DNA of 64,000 nt from Pseudonocardia parietis (GCF_017876315.1 NZ_JAGINU010000001.1:2356001-2420000); one strand, 5' to 3'. Shown: positions 8,246 to 18,540, counted from the first letter of the stretch. Numbers and translations are program-made. The notes: generated by a model from the sequence alone, not told the origin.

Positions 8246-9459
8246 CCACCACCGAACCGCTCACCGAGCCGGTCGTCGTCACCCACTACGAGGAGGCCAA
8301 GGAGGTCTACCGGCAGAAGGACCTCCGCCAGTCCCTCTACGACGAGGGCGAGGTCGTCATGGCCGACGTCCTGGTCAACCTGCACGGCCAGGACCACCGC
8401 GCCCGGCGGCGGGTGGAGAACCGGATGTTCCGCCGCGACGTCTTCGAGCGGTACGAGCGCGAGCTCTTCCCCGAGGTCATCGCCCGCACCCTCGCGCCCT
8501 ACCGGGAGCAGGGCCGGGTCGACCTGGTGCAGCTGGGTCACGAGCTGCTGCTCAACCTGGCGGCGCTGACCGCGGGGATCGACCGGCCGCAGGGCACGGC
8601 CGAGGAGACGCACCGGCTCTACGCGTACACGATGCTGTTCATCGAGGGGGCCACCCTCGCGCACGCGACCGGGGACAAGGACGAGCTGCGCGCGCGGATC
8701 CGGGTGGGTCTGCAGGAGTGGGACGACGAGTTCCTGCAGCCCTCGATCGCCCGCCGGAAGGACCTGATCGCCCGCGTCGCCGCCGGGGAGGAGATCGAGC
8801 CGCCCCGCGACGTCCTCTACACGCTGCTGGAGAACTGGGACGAGCTCGGCCTCACCCACGAGGTGCTGCGCCGCGAGATCGCGTTCTTCCTGCTGGCCGG
8901 TGCCCATACCACGGCGACGGCGTTCACCCGCTCGATCGACCACATCCTGGGCTGGCTCGCCGAGCACCCCGAGGACGCGGCGGCCGTGCGCGAGGACCCG
9001 CTGTTCGTGCAGCGGTGCATCCACGAGACGCTGCGGCTCAACCCGTCCAGCCCGACCGGTCGCCGGCGCGCGCTCGCCCCGATCGAGCTGCGGTCCGGTG
9101 TCCGGGTGGCGGAGGGTCAGATGGTCGTGCTGGACCTGCAGCAGGTCAACCGGGATCCGGAGGTGTTCGGTGCGGACGCCGCGCAGTTCAACCCGCGGCG
9201 CGAGCTGCCCGCCGGGATCGCGCCGTTCGGCCTGAGCTTCGGCGCGGGCATCCACGTGTGCATCGGGCAGGACCTCGCCGCGGGCGTCATCCCGCGGGAG
9301 GGGGCCGACCCCGCGGGGCACCTGTTCGGCCTGCTCACCGGCTCGGTCCAGAGCGTGCTGACCGCAGGTGTGCGCCGGGACCCGGACAACCCGCCGGAGC
9401 GGGACCGCAACACGCAGCGCCCGTACTGGGGGACCTACCCGGTGCTGCTCGACGGGTGA
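8242..9459 (+). CDS. Cytochrome P450 (second of a coupled pair)
   Basis: A 405-aa paralogue of the preceding P450, clearly alignable over its whole length (for example YDxGxxVMAxxLxxLHGxxH near the N-terminus in both). The haem loop is FGLSFGAGIHVCIGQDL and the ExxR is ETLR. The I-helix is LLAGAHTTATAF, again with His where most P450s have Asp or Glu, but with the Thr retained. It shares the insert after the Cys loop. Its ATG overlaps the upstream TGA by 4 nt. The pair probably arose by tandem duplication and divergence; whether they form a complex or act in sequence is unknown. Confidence 0.9.
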   Translation: MTTTEPLTEPVVVTHYEEAKEVYRQKDLRQSLYDEGEVVMADVLVNLHGQDHRARRRVENRMFRRDVFERYERELFPEVIARTLAPYREQGRVDLVQLGHELLLNLAALTAGIDRPQGTAEETHRLYAYTMLFIEGATLAHATGDKDELRARIRVGLQEWDDEFLQPSIARRKDLIARVAAGEEIEPPRDVLYTLLENWDELGLTHEVLRREIAFFLLAGAHTTATAFTRSIDHILGWLAEHPEDAAAVREDPLFVQRCIHETLRLNPSSPTGRRRALAPIELRSGVRVAEGQMVVLDLQQVNRDPEVFGADAAQFNPRRELPAGIAPFGLSFGAGIHVCIGQDLAAGVIPREGADPAGHLFGLLTGSVQSVLTAGVRRDPDNPPERDRNTQRPYWGTYPVLLDG

Positions 9460-9462
9460 GAC

Positions 9463-9951
9463 TCACCCGCCGGGAGCGCGGCGGGTGACCCACACCCAGT
9501 CGATCTCCGGCCGGTTCTCGACGAGCGCCGCCTCGACGCGGCGTTCGGCGAGGGCCCACCGGCCGTGGGCACGGTGCAGCACGTCGAGGTAGCGCAGGTG
9601 GGCCCGCCACACCCGGCCGTCCCACTCCTCGTGCACGGCCGTGACGTAGGTGGTCGCGCTCGCCCGGTCCGCCACGTCCGGGTCGAACGCGATCCGGCTC
9701 TGCCCGAGCTGGTGATGGGTGCGGCGGAAGGCGGCCTGTCCGGCCGCGATCCGGTCCCGGACCGCGTCGCGGCCGGTGACCCGGCCACCGCGGCCGGGCC
9801 CGTAGTCGGTGACGCAGTCGGCGGTGAACAGGGCGGCGACGGCGTCGATGTCGTACTCGTCGATGCGTTCGCAGTACTCCGCGAACAGGTCGGCGATCAC
9901 TGCCCGGTCTGCGGTCCGGACGGCGTCGTGCTGGGACGGGACGGGACTCAC
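9463..9951 (-). CDS. SnoaL/NTF2-like domain protein
   Basis: A 162-aa protein with the cone-shaped SnoaL-like fold pattern: an N-terminal helical segment (DRAVIADLFAEYCERIDEYD), then AALFTADCVTDYGPG, and a run of strands ending in a WRAHLRYLDVLHR segment. Homologues act as small polyketide or steroid cyclases, dehydratases or hydrolases, or are accessory subunits of ring-hydroxylating dioxygenases. The GTG at 9951 gives a family-length protein preceded by AAAGGG. It is convergent with the P450 pair, separated by 3 nt. The catalytic Asp-His pair cannot be assigned with certainty, so no reaction is proposed. Confidence 0.72.
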   Translation of the reverse strand: MSPVPSQHDAVRTADRAVIADLFAEYCERIDEYDIDAVAALFTADCVTDYGPGRGGRVTGRDAVRDRIAAGQAAFRRTHHQLGQSRIAFDPDVADRASATTYVTAVHEEWDGRVWRAHLRYLDVLHRAHGRWALAERRVEAALVENRPEIDWVWVTRRAPGG

Positions 9952-9964
9952 GGAGGACCCTTTC

Positions 9965-9982
9965 CGGGTGCGGGTGCGGGTG
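9965..9982. repeat. Short hexanucleotide repeat, 3 x CGGGTG
   Basis: Three exact copies of CGGGTG sit just upstream of the SnoaL-like gene's GTG start, partly within its leader. Such simple repeats expand by slippage; no function is evident. Confidence 0.5.
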
Positions 9983-10106
9983 CGGGGGCGGTGCGCGGAC
10001 GGCAGGCGCACCGACGGTCTGGAGCAGAACGTCGTCACAAGGCTAGCGTCGGGTCCGGGTGCCGGAGGGCTCCGGACCGTCACAGCATCGAGGAAGGACG
10101 TGGGGA

Positions 10107-10859
10107 ATGGACCTGGGGATCCGGGGCAGGCGGGCCGCCGTGGCGGCCGCCGGGGGCGGGCTGGGCTATGCCTGCGCGGAGGCACTCGTGGCGGAGGGCG
10201 CGTCCGTGGTGATCTGCGACGTGTCGGAGGACCGCGCGGCCGCGGCCGCCGAGCGGCTCGGCGGGGGAGCCCGCTGGCTGGTCGCGGACCTGACCGACCC
10301 GGAGGCGGCAGGGCGGTTCGTGGAGGAGGCGGCCGCGGCGCTGGGCGGGCTGGACATTCTGCTCGTCAACGGGCCCGGCCCACCACCGGGCACGGTGCTG
10401 GAGACCCCGGCCGAGGCCTACCAGGCGGCGCTCGACCGCAGCCTGCTGTCGGTGGTGCGGATGTGCCTGGCCGCGGTGCCGCGGATGCGCGCGGGTGGCT
10501 GGGGGCGGATCGTCGCGATCACCTCGCTCGGGGTGCGCCAGCCCTACCCGAACCTCGCGCTGTCGAACACGGCGCGGGCGGGGGCCACCGGCTTCCTGCG
10601 CACCCTGGCCCGCGAGATCGCCGCCGATGGGATCACGGTCAACTCGGTGCAGCCCGGCCTGCACGCGACCGACCGCGTGCAGTCGGTGTACGGCGACGGG
10701 GAGCTGCTCACCGAGACCCTCGCGACGATCCCGGCCGGGCGTCTCGGCGTGCCGGAGGAGCTGGGCGCGCTGGTCGCGTTCCTCTGCTCTGCGCACGCGG
10801 GCTACGTGACCGGGGTGGCCGTGCCGGTCGACGGCGGGGCCTACCAGGCGCTGCTGTGA
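10107..10859 (+). CDS. Atypical SDR of the beta-ketoacyl-reductase-like subgroup
   Basis: A 250-aa SDR-fold protein. The nucleotide loop is AAAGGGLGYACA instead of TGxxxGxG, and the usual YxxxK is replaced: the segment after ITS reads YPNLALSNTARAG, with Asn and Arg at the Tyr and Lys positions. A subgroup of FabG-like proteins with exactly this NLxLSNxxRAG pattern is known and is poorly characterised. The remaining pattern is conserved (INxVQPG-type segment, YVTGVAVPVDGG at the end). GAGGAAGG precedes the ATG at 10107; an upstream in-frame start at 10059 lacks a good ribosome site. The stop overlaps the GTG of the flavin oxidoreductase, so the two are coupled. Confidence 0.82.
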   Translation: MDLGIRGRRAAVAAAGGGLGYACAEALVAEGASVVICDVSEDRAAAAAERLGGGARWLVADLTDPEAAGRFVEEAAAALGGLDILLVNGPGPPPGTVLETPAEAYQAALDRSLLSVVRMCLAAVPRMRAGGWGRIVAITSLGVRQPYPNLALSNTARAGATGFLRTLAREIAADGITVNSVQPGLHATDRVQSVYGDGELLTETLATIPAGRLGVPEELGALVAFLCSAHAGYVTGVAVPVDGGAYQALL

Positions 10860-11788
10860 CGGCGGATCGGCTCGATCTCGGCGTGCTGATGATGGAGCCG
10901 CTCACCGATGCGGCCCAGTGGCGCGAGCGGATACACCGGGTCGAGGAGGCCGGGGCGACGACGCTGCAGGTCTCCGACCACTTCGACCGGTCACCGGCCA
11001 GCCCGCTGCTCGCGCTGGCCGCCGCTGCCCAGCACACCGACCGGCTCCGGCTCGGCACGCTGGTGCTCAACAACGACTTCCGCCACCCGGCCGTGCTCGC
11101 GAAGGAGGTCGCGTCGCTGCAGGTGCTCTGCGGCGGGCGGCTCGAGCTCGGGCTGGGTGCCGGGTGGATGACCGAGGACTACGCCGTCTCCGGCATCGTC
11201 CGGGAACCCGCCGGACGCCGGATCGACCGGCTCGCCGACACGCTCGCGCTGCTGCGGGCGTTGCGGGACTCCGCGGGCGGGCCGGTGGACCTGGAGAACG
11301 CCTCGGTCGGTGTCGTGGGCTTCCGGGACGTGCCCGCCGTGCCGCGGGCACCGGCGCTGCTCGTCGGTGGCGGCGGACCGCGGGTGCTGGGCCTCGCCGC
11401 GGCGACCGCGGACGTCGTCGGGATCAACTTCGACGTCCGGGAGGGGCACGTCGGCGGCCGGGCCACCCGGTCCGCGTCGGCCGGGGCGACCGACGAGAAG
11501 GTCGCGCTGGTCCGCCGCACCGCCGGTGACCGGCGGCCGGTGCTGCACCTGATGCTGTACTGGGCGGCGGTCACCGAGCGGCCCGAGGACGAGGCGGCGA
11601 AGCGGATCGCCGCCGCCGGGCTCGACCTGGAGCCGGCCGAGCTGCTGGCGTCGCCGCACTGTCTGATCGGCCCGCGCTCCGCGCTGCGCGAGCGGGTGTG
11701 CGAGCTGCGCGAGCGGTGGGGATTCGGCTACGTCAGCTGCTACGAGGCGGACCTCGACGCGGTGGCGCCGCTGGTCACCGGTGGTTGA
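10856..11788 (+). CDS. LLM-class F420-dependent oxidoreductase
   Basis: A 310-aa member of the luciferase-like monooxygenase superfamily. The TIM-barrel signatures are LDLGVLMMEP at the N-terminus, a LQVSDHFD segment, LRLGTLVLNNDFRHPAVLAKE, GRLELGLGAGW and ALLVGGGGPRVL. In actinobacteria enzymes of this type usually use reduced coenzyme F420 rather than FMN and act on ketones, alcohols or activated double bonds. The GTG start overlaps the SDR stop. It ends in a short tandem-repeat zone shared with the convergent LLM gene. The substrate is unknown. Confidence 0.85.
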   Translation: MTADRLDLGVLMMEPLTDAAQWRERIHRVEEAGATTLQVSDHFDRSPASPLLALAAAAQHTDRLRLGTLVLNNDFRHPAVLAKEVASLQVLCGGRLELGLGAGWMTEDYAVSGIVREPAGRRIDRLADTLALLRALRDSAGGPVDLENASVGVVGFRDVPAVPRAPALLVGGGGPRVLGLAAATADVVGINFDVREGHVGGRATRSASAGATDEKVALVRRTAGDRRPVLHLMLYWAAVTERPEDEAAKRIAAAGLDLEPAELLASPHCLIGPRSALRERVCELRERWGFGYVSCYEADLDAVAPLVTGG

Positions 11789-11862
11789 GCGCGGTCACCG
11801 GGACTGAGCGGGCTCGCCGGAGACTGAGCGGGCTCACCGGCGGCTGAGTGCGGTCACCGGGG
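11783..11862. repeat. Degenerate ~20-bp tandem repeat across two convergent gene ends
   Basis: About four units of the form nnCTGAGCGnGnTCACCGG (period 20-21 nt) run from the last codons of the plus-strand LLM gene into the last codons of the minus-strand LLM gene. The units at 11801 and 11821 match at 17 of 20 positions. Each unit carries a TGA on the plus strand. Confidence 0.6.
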
Positions 11863-12897
11863 GGTGAGGGGTGCCGTCCGGTGCGCGAGCCGCGGGAGGA
11901 CGCCGCGGCCGAGCGTGCGGATGCGGGCGAGCTGCACCGCGGGGTCCGGCTCGGGGAACAGCACGCGCAGGACCACGTGCACCTCCGCCCAGTCCGACAG
12001 CCGGTCGAACACCGCGTCGATGCCGCGCACGACCTGCTCGGCAGAGCCGCTGACCTGGAAGTACTCGTCGATCGAGCCCTGGAGCAGGCCGCCGTCGGCG
12101 GTGGAGCCGGTGCCGGTGCCGGTGCCGGTGAGTCCGGCGTAGACCTCCCGGCCGGTCTGGATGGACTCGTACATGCGCTGCTGTGCGGCGAACCCCGTCC
12201 GGGCCGACTCGGCTCCACCGCCGGGTGCGTCGAGCGCGACCGTCACGATCACCGCGCGGGCGAAGCCGGGCTCCGCGGGATCGCGCACCGGCCCGAGGTG
12301 GGCCGAGGCGTCGTCGATCACGCCCGGCTCCCCGCGGCCGACGAGGTGGCCGTCCGCGACCCGGCCCGCCCGGGCCACGGCGCGCGCCGCGTAACCGCCC
12401 AGCCAGACGGGGATCCGGCCGGCGGGCGGGGGCGTGACCCGCACGTCGTGCAGCCCCAGCTCCGGTGCCGAGAACGGCTCGCCCGTCCAGGCCCGGCGCA
12501 GCATCGGCACCAGGGCCTCGAGCCGGTCCCCGCGGCCGGCACCGTCCACGCCGAAGGCCCGGTACTCGTGCTCGGCGTAGCCGAGGCCGAGACCGAGGAT
12601 CAGGCGCCCGCCGCTCAGCCGGTCGACGACGGCCGCGTCCTCGGCGATCCGCAGCGGATGGTGCAGCGGCGCGATCAGCAGCCCGGTGCCCAGCCGGATC
12701 CGGCTGGTCGCGCCGGCGAGCGCCGCCAGCAGGACCAGTGGTGAGGGGAGGTAGCCGTCGGGGATGCCGTGGTGCTCGCTGACCCAGAAGGAGTCGAAAC
12801 CCGCCTCCTCGGCGGCGGCCGCGAGCGCGGGTGCGTCGCGCAGGTCGCCGCCCTGGCCGGTGTAGAGCGCGACGCCGACCTCGTGCCGGGCGGTCAC
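11854..12897 (-). CDS. LLM-class flavin-dependent oxidoreductase
   Basis: A 347-aa luciferase-like oxidoreductase with FDSFWVSEHHG, RIRLGTGLLIAPLHHPLRIAE, GRLILGLGLGYAEHEYRAFG and IPVWLGGYAARAVARAG, the usual barrel signatures for FMN or F420 binding. A low-complexity Thr-Gly run (4 x TG, from a GCCGGT repeat at 12106-12129) sits in a surface loop near residue 260. The GTG at 12897 gives the standard N-terminus. It is convergent with the other LLM gene and divergent from the MHS-type transporter. The two LLM proteins belong to different subgroups, so they are not recent duplicates. Confidence 0.84.
   Translation of the reverse strand: MTARHEVGVALYTGQGGDLRDAPALAAAAEEAGFDSFWVSEHHGIPDGYLPSPLVLLAALAGATSRIRLGTGLLIAPLHHPLRIAEDAAVVDRLSGGRLILGLGLGYAEHEYRAFGVDGAGRGDRLEALVPMLRRAWTGEPFSAPELGLHDVRVTPPPAGRIPVWLGGYAARAVARAGRVADGHLVGRGEPGVIDDASAHLGPVRDPAEPGFARAVIVTVALDAPGGGAESARTGFAAQQRMYESIQTGREVYAGLTGTGTGTGSTADGGLLQGSIDEYFQVSGSAEQVVRGIDAVFDRLSDWAEVHVVLRVLFPEPDPAVQLARIRTLGRGVLPRLAHRTAPLTPR
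12106..12129. repeat. Hexanucleotide repeat, 4 x GCCGGT, in coding sequence
   Basis: Four exact tandem copies inside the LLM gene encode the Thr-Gly run on the minus strand. Copy number can change by multiples of six without breaking the frame. Confidence 0.6.
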
Positions 12898-13058
12898 GGT
12901 GCTGCGGTTCCGTCGACGGTGAAGGCCACCCGCGGAGTGTACTGCCTAGCGGCGGCATCGCCTCGGCTGAACGAGGTCGTGGATCGATCGTCCTGGCCGG
13001 CCGGAGCTCCTGTTCGAGCGTCCGGACCGCTGCCGTCGGCGAGAGCCGGTCCAGACGG

Positions 13059-13087
13059 TTGACTGCTAGTAGTCATGTTTATAACGT
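13059..13087 (+). promoter_or_regulatory. Promoter of the MHS-type transporter with embedded palindrome
   Basis: TTGACT (13059-13064), a 17-nt spacer and TAACGT (13082-13087) form one of the best matches to a housekeeping promoter in the window. TGACTGCTAGTAGTCA at 13060-13075 is a near-perfect palindrome (one mismatched pair of eight) overlapping the -35 box and spacer, so a bound repressor would exclude RNA polymerase. Confidence 0.6.
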
Positions 13088-13138
13088 CTCTTGCGTGGCA
13101 CCTGTCACGACACCGCCGTCCGGACCCAGGAGTGCGCA

Positions 13139-14449
13139 ATGACCCATGTCGACAGCCCCGTCAGGGGTGACACCGACCGCGCCGTGCGCCGGACCGTTCT
13201 CGGTGGTGTCGTCGGCTCGTTCGTCGAGTTCTACGAGTTCTCGGTGTACGCGGCGCTGGCCACGACGCTGGCGGTGGTGTTCTTCCCGACCGCGGCCCCG
13301 TCCACCGCGCTGCTGTCCACGCTCGCGATCTTCGCGGTGGCGTTCTTCGCCCGGCCGCTGGGTGGCTTCGTCTGGGGTGCGATCGGCGACCGGATCGGCC
13401 GCAAGCGCACGCTCGCGCTGACCGTCCTGATGATGTCGGTGGCGACCGCGTTGATGGGCGTGTTGCCGGGCTACGCGACGATCGGCGTGCTGGCACCGAT
13501 CCTGCTGATCACGTTGCGGTTCCTGCAGGGCTTCTCCGCAGGCGGTGAGATCTCCGGCGCGGTGTCGTTCGTCGCCGAGCACTCGCCCGACGAGCGCCGG
13601 GGCTTCCTGGTCGGCCTGATCCCGGTCGGGGCCGTGTTCGGCACCCTGCTCGGCAGCGTGCTCCCCGCGGCACTGCTGCTGTCCCTGACCCCGGAGCAGA
13701 TGCAGTCATGGGGATGGCGGATCCCGCTGCTCCTGGCGCTGCCGATGGGGATCATCGGCCTCTACGTGCGGAGCAAGCTCGACGAGACCCCGCACTTCCA
13801 GGCCCTGCGCGCCGAGCGGGGACGCTCGGAGAACCCGGTGGCCGCGGTGCTCAGCGGTCGCGAGCAGCGCCGGCTGCTCGTGCGGGCGTTCCTGATCATC
13901 GCCGTCAACGCGTCGTCGTTCTACATGATCGTCGGGTACCTGCCGAGCTTCGCCACCAAGAGCCTCGGTCTGACCGGATGGCAGGCGTTCGCGCCGTCGG
14001 TCATCGCGCTGACCGCGTGCGTCGTGGCGCAGATCGCCGCCGCCCGTGCCTCCGACCGCCTCGGTCGCCGGCCGCTCCTCGCGGGCAGCACCATCGCGTT
14101 GCTCGTGCTGTCCTACCCGGCCTTCGCACTGATCACCTCGGGCTCGTTCGGCCTGATCGTGATCGGCCTGGTGATCTTCGGAGCGTCGGCGGGCGCCTGC
14201 GCCTCGGTGATCAACCCGACGGTGGTCGAGATGTTCCCGACCCGGGTGCGGGTGAGCGGGCACGGCATCACCTACAACCTGTCCGTGGCCCTGTTCGGCG
14301 GGTCGGCGCCCTACATCCTGACCTGGCTGGGCGAGGTCACCGGCAGCACGATGGTCGGGGCGTTCTACGTCATGTTGCTCGCACTCGTGTCGCTGCCGGC
14401 GATCCTCGGGCTGACCGAGACGGCACGCCGGCCGCTGCGCGCCACCTGA
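13139..14449 (+). CDS. MFS transporter, metabolite:H+ symporter (MHS) type
   Basis: A 436-aa inner-membrane carrier with about 12 transmembrane segments. The N-terminal GSFVEFYEFSVYAALAT, the DRIGRKRTLALTVLMMS loop between TM2 and TM3, and FLQGFSAGGEISGAV are characteristic of the MHS group, which includes ProP, shikimate and 2-oxoglutarate permeases. It probably imports an organic acid or betaine-like solute with protons. CCAGGAG precedes the ATG at 13139; a longer in-frame start at 13091 would lie close to the promoter. It stands alone behind its own promoter-operator and is followed by a stop-duplicating repeat and a terminator. The ligand is not predictable. Confidence 0.88.
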   Translation: MTHVDSPVRGDTDRAVRRTVLGGVVGSFVEFYEFSVYAALATTLAVVFFPTAAPSTALLSTLAIFAVAFFARPLGGFVWGAIGDRIGRKRTLALTVLMMSVATALMGVLPGYATIGVLAPILLITLRFLQGFSAGGEISGAVSFVAEHSPDERRGFLVGLIPVGAVFGTLLGSVLPAALLLSLTPEQMQSWGWRIPLLLALPMGIIGLYVRSKLDETPHFQALRAERGRSENPVAAVLSGREQRRLLVRAFLIIAVNASSFYMIVGYLPSFATKSLGLTGWQAFAPSVIALTACVVAQIAAARASDRLGRRPLLAGSTIALLVLSYPAFALITSGSFGLIVIGLVIFGASAGACASVINPTVVEMFPTRVRVSGHGITYNLSVALFGGSAPYILTWLGEVTGSTMVGAFYVMLLALVSLPAILGLTETARRPLRAT

Positions 14450-14479
14450 CCCGCGCCACCTGACCCGCGCCACCTGACC
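14438..14479. repeat. Three exact 14-bp tandem repeats spanning the transporter stop codon
   Basis: CGCGCCACCTGACC occurs three times head to tail with no mismatch. The TGA in the first copy is the stop of the MFS gene (14447-14449); the other two copies add two more TGA codons at 14-nt spacing. Confidence 0.9.
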
Positions 14480-14507
14480 GCCCCGCGCCACTGATGGCGC
14501 GAGGCGG
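14478..14507. terminator. Bidirectional hairpin terminator between convergent genes
   Basis: CCGCC-C-CGCGCCA, loop CTGA, TGGCGCG-A-GGCGG: a 13-position stem with one C-A mismatch. It lies between the MFS gene and the end of copA, so it can serve both strands. There is no clear U-tract, as is common in high-GC actinobacteria. Confidence 0.65.
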
Positions 14508-14515
14508 TCGGCCGG

Positions 14516-16797
<2,282 letters not shown>

Positions 16798-16798
<1 letters not shown>

Positions 16799-17733
16799 CA
16801 GTGGCCCCCTTCGGCGTGCTCGTGGCCGGCTCCGGCGGGCGCAGGCGCGGGCGCGGAGGCCGGGCCGCCCGTGGGGACGGTGAACTGTACGGTGCGGACC
16901 TCGCCGTCGTGCCGGAAGTCCAGGAACAGCCGGTAGGTGCCGGCGGACGGGACCTCGGTCCGGAACGTGATGCGCGGGCCCGCGGTGGTGCTCCCGTCAC
17001 CGGGCGCCCCGTCCGGATGGACGTGCAGGTAGCCGAGGTCCCCGGTGCGCAGCGCGACCAGATGGCCGTAGGCGCCGAGGTAGGGCTGCAGGTCGGTGAC
17101 GGGTGCGCCGTCGCGGGTGACGGTGAGGGTCACGTCTCCCGAGCGCCCCGGGACGAGGTCGCCCTCGAGCGTGACGGCGTAGCCGCCCGGCGCAGTGGCG
17201 GTCCGGTTCGGTGCGGGTGCCACGGGGGTGAACTGCCCCGGTACGGACAGGTCGACGCCCAGGGTGGTGGGTGCACCACCGGTGGGGGCGAAGTCGGCGA
17301 ACGCCCGGTAGGTACCCGCCCCGGCGAGCGTCACCGGGGTGCGCCAGGTCCCGTCGCCGGACATCGTCGGGTGCAGGTGCTGGAAGTCCGCGGTGTCGCG
17401 GCGGACCAGGATCAGGTGCATCCGCTTGTCGTGGGCGACGTCGAAGCCGGTGACGGGGGCACCGTCGGGGCCGGTGACGCGGAATGCGAGCTCGGTCGCG
17501 GTCCCCGCGGGCAGCGTCGTCGAGGCGGGCACCAGCGTGTACCCGTTCTCGGTGCTCGCCAGCCCGGCGGGACCGGCGTGCGTGGCCGGCGCGGGCGGCG
17601 GTGGGGCAGGGGGCCCGGTCGCCGGGCGCAGGTGGTCGACAGGTGTGTCCAGGGTGGAGCCGGCGACGAACGCGACGGCCCCGAGCAGGACGACCGCCGC
17701 GCCGTACGCGGACAGTCGTGCGGCTGTGTTCAT
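16798..17733 (-). CDS. Membrane-anchored His-rich protein of the copper operon
   Basis: A 311-aa protein with an N-terminal hydrophobic helix (residues about 8-28, [20 protein letters not shown]), a Pro-rich linker, and two or three beta-rich repeats: [20 protein letters not shown] followed by HLHPTM, and a second unit ending YLHVHPDG. The C-terminus is His-rich (GHEHAEGGH). The paired HxHP segments and the His tail suggest extracytoplasmic copper binding or sensing; this is inference, as the family is uncharacterised to my knowledge. The ATG at 17733 puts the anchor at the N-terminus; an upstream frame to 17820 adds 29 Arg/Pro-rich residues of no apparent meaning. Its stop overlaps the copA start. 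Confidence 0.8.
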
Positions 17734-17819
17734 GATGGGAGGCCTTCTCCTCGGACCCGGCACGGGTGGACGGCGATCGCGCGCCGTGACCTGTGCCGGG
17801 TGAACGGATGGGTGGGGCA

Positions 17820-18032
17820 CTAGACCCCGGAAGTGACCTCGTAACCGGCTTCGGAGACGGCCGCGCGGACGGCGTCGGGCGAGACGTCGCCGTCGCTGGT
17901 GACGGTGACGGCGCCGGTCGGCAGGTCCACGGCGACACCGGTGACGCCGGCGATCTCGCCGACCTCCTCGGTGACCGAGGCGACGCAGTGTTCGCAGGTC
18001 ATGCCGGTGACGGTGTAGGTGGCGGTGCTCAT
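17820..18032 (-). CDS. copZ: Heavy-metal-associated (CopZ-like) copper chaperone
   Basis: A 70-aa single HMA domain, the standard size for CopZ: TGMTCEHC with metal ligands Cys13 and Cys16, a ferredoxin-like alpha-beta pattern, and DAVRAAVSEAGYEV at the end. It carries Cu(I) in the cytoplasm and hands it to CopA or CsoR. It lies between csoR and the His-rich protein gene. Met-Thr-Cys-x-x-Cys and the operon context make copper more likely than mercury or cadmium. Confidence 0.9.
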   Translation of the reverse strand: MSTATYTVTGMTCEHCVASVTEEVGEIAGVTGVAVDLPTGAVTVTSDGDVSPDAVRAAVSEAGYEVTSGV

Positions 18033-18075
18033 GGGGTGCGTATACCTCCTCGTGACGCCCGCGGTGCGGGGACGG

Positions 18076-18357
18076 TCAGGACCGGACCAGGCGCGCGATG
18101 GCGGCGCTGGCCTCCTCGATCTTCTCCTCGGCGACCGCCCCGCCCTCGGCGGCGGCGTCGGCGACGCAGTGCTTGAGGTGCTCGTCGAGCAGACCGAGCG
18201 CGACGGCCTCGAGTGCCTTGTTGACCGCCGATACCTGGGTCAGGATGTCGATGCAGTACTTGTCCGACTCGATCATCTTGCTGATCCCGCGGACCTGGCC
18301 CTCGATCCGGCGCATCCGCTTGACGTGCGCGTCCTTGTTGTCGGCGTATCCGTGCAT
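18076..18357 (-). CDS. csoR: CsoR-type copper-sensing repressor
   Basis: A 93-aa all-helical repressor. RMRRIEGQVRGISKMIES is the family hallmark, and the Cu(I) ligands are Cys35, His60 and Cys64 (C-H-C), matching CsoR rather than the formaldehyde or nickel branches. Cu(I) binding releases DNA and turns on efflux. It is the first gene of the copper set, with an almost ideal CsoR palindrome 28 nt upstream of its start, so it should also repress itself. Confidence 0.93.
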   Translation of the reverse strand: MHGYADNKDAHVKRMRRIEGQVRGISKMIESDKYCIDILTQVSAVNKALEAVALGLLDEHLKHCVADAAAEGGAVAEEKIEEASAAIARLVRS

Positions 18358-18384
18358 CGCCCACCTCCTCGGTCACCACCGAGA

Positions 18385-18403
18385 GTACCCCTAGGGGGTA
18401 TAC
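18385..18403. promoter_or_regulatory. CsoR operator
   Basis: GTACCCCTAGGGGGTATAC matches the known CsoR operator pattern, a G/C-tract palindrome (TACCCC..GGGGTA) with flanking TA steps. It lies directly upstream of csoR and should overlap the promoter of the whole copper operon. Confidence 0.85.
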
Positions 18404-18540
18404 GTATCAACAACGGGCGCGCGCCGACGTGTGTGATCCGGCGCGCGCCGGGTAGGGGAGGGCCAGGCCGATCGACGGGCCCGGGCACGCCGATCGCTCC
18501 AGGTCCTGCCGGTTCAGCTTCAGAGCCGGCGGGGCCGCCC

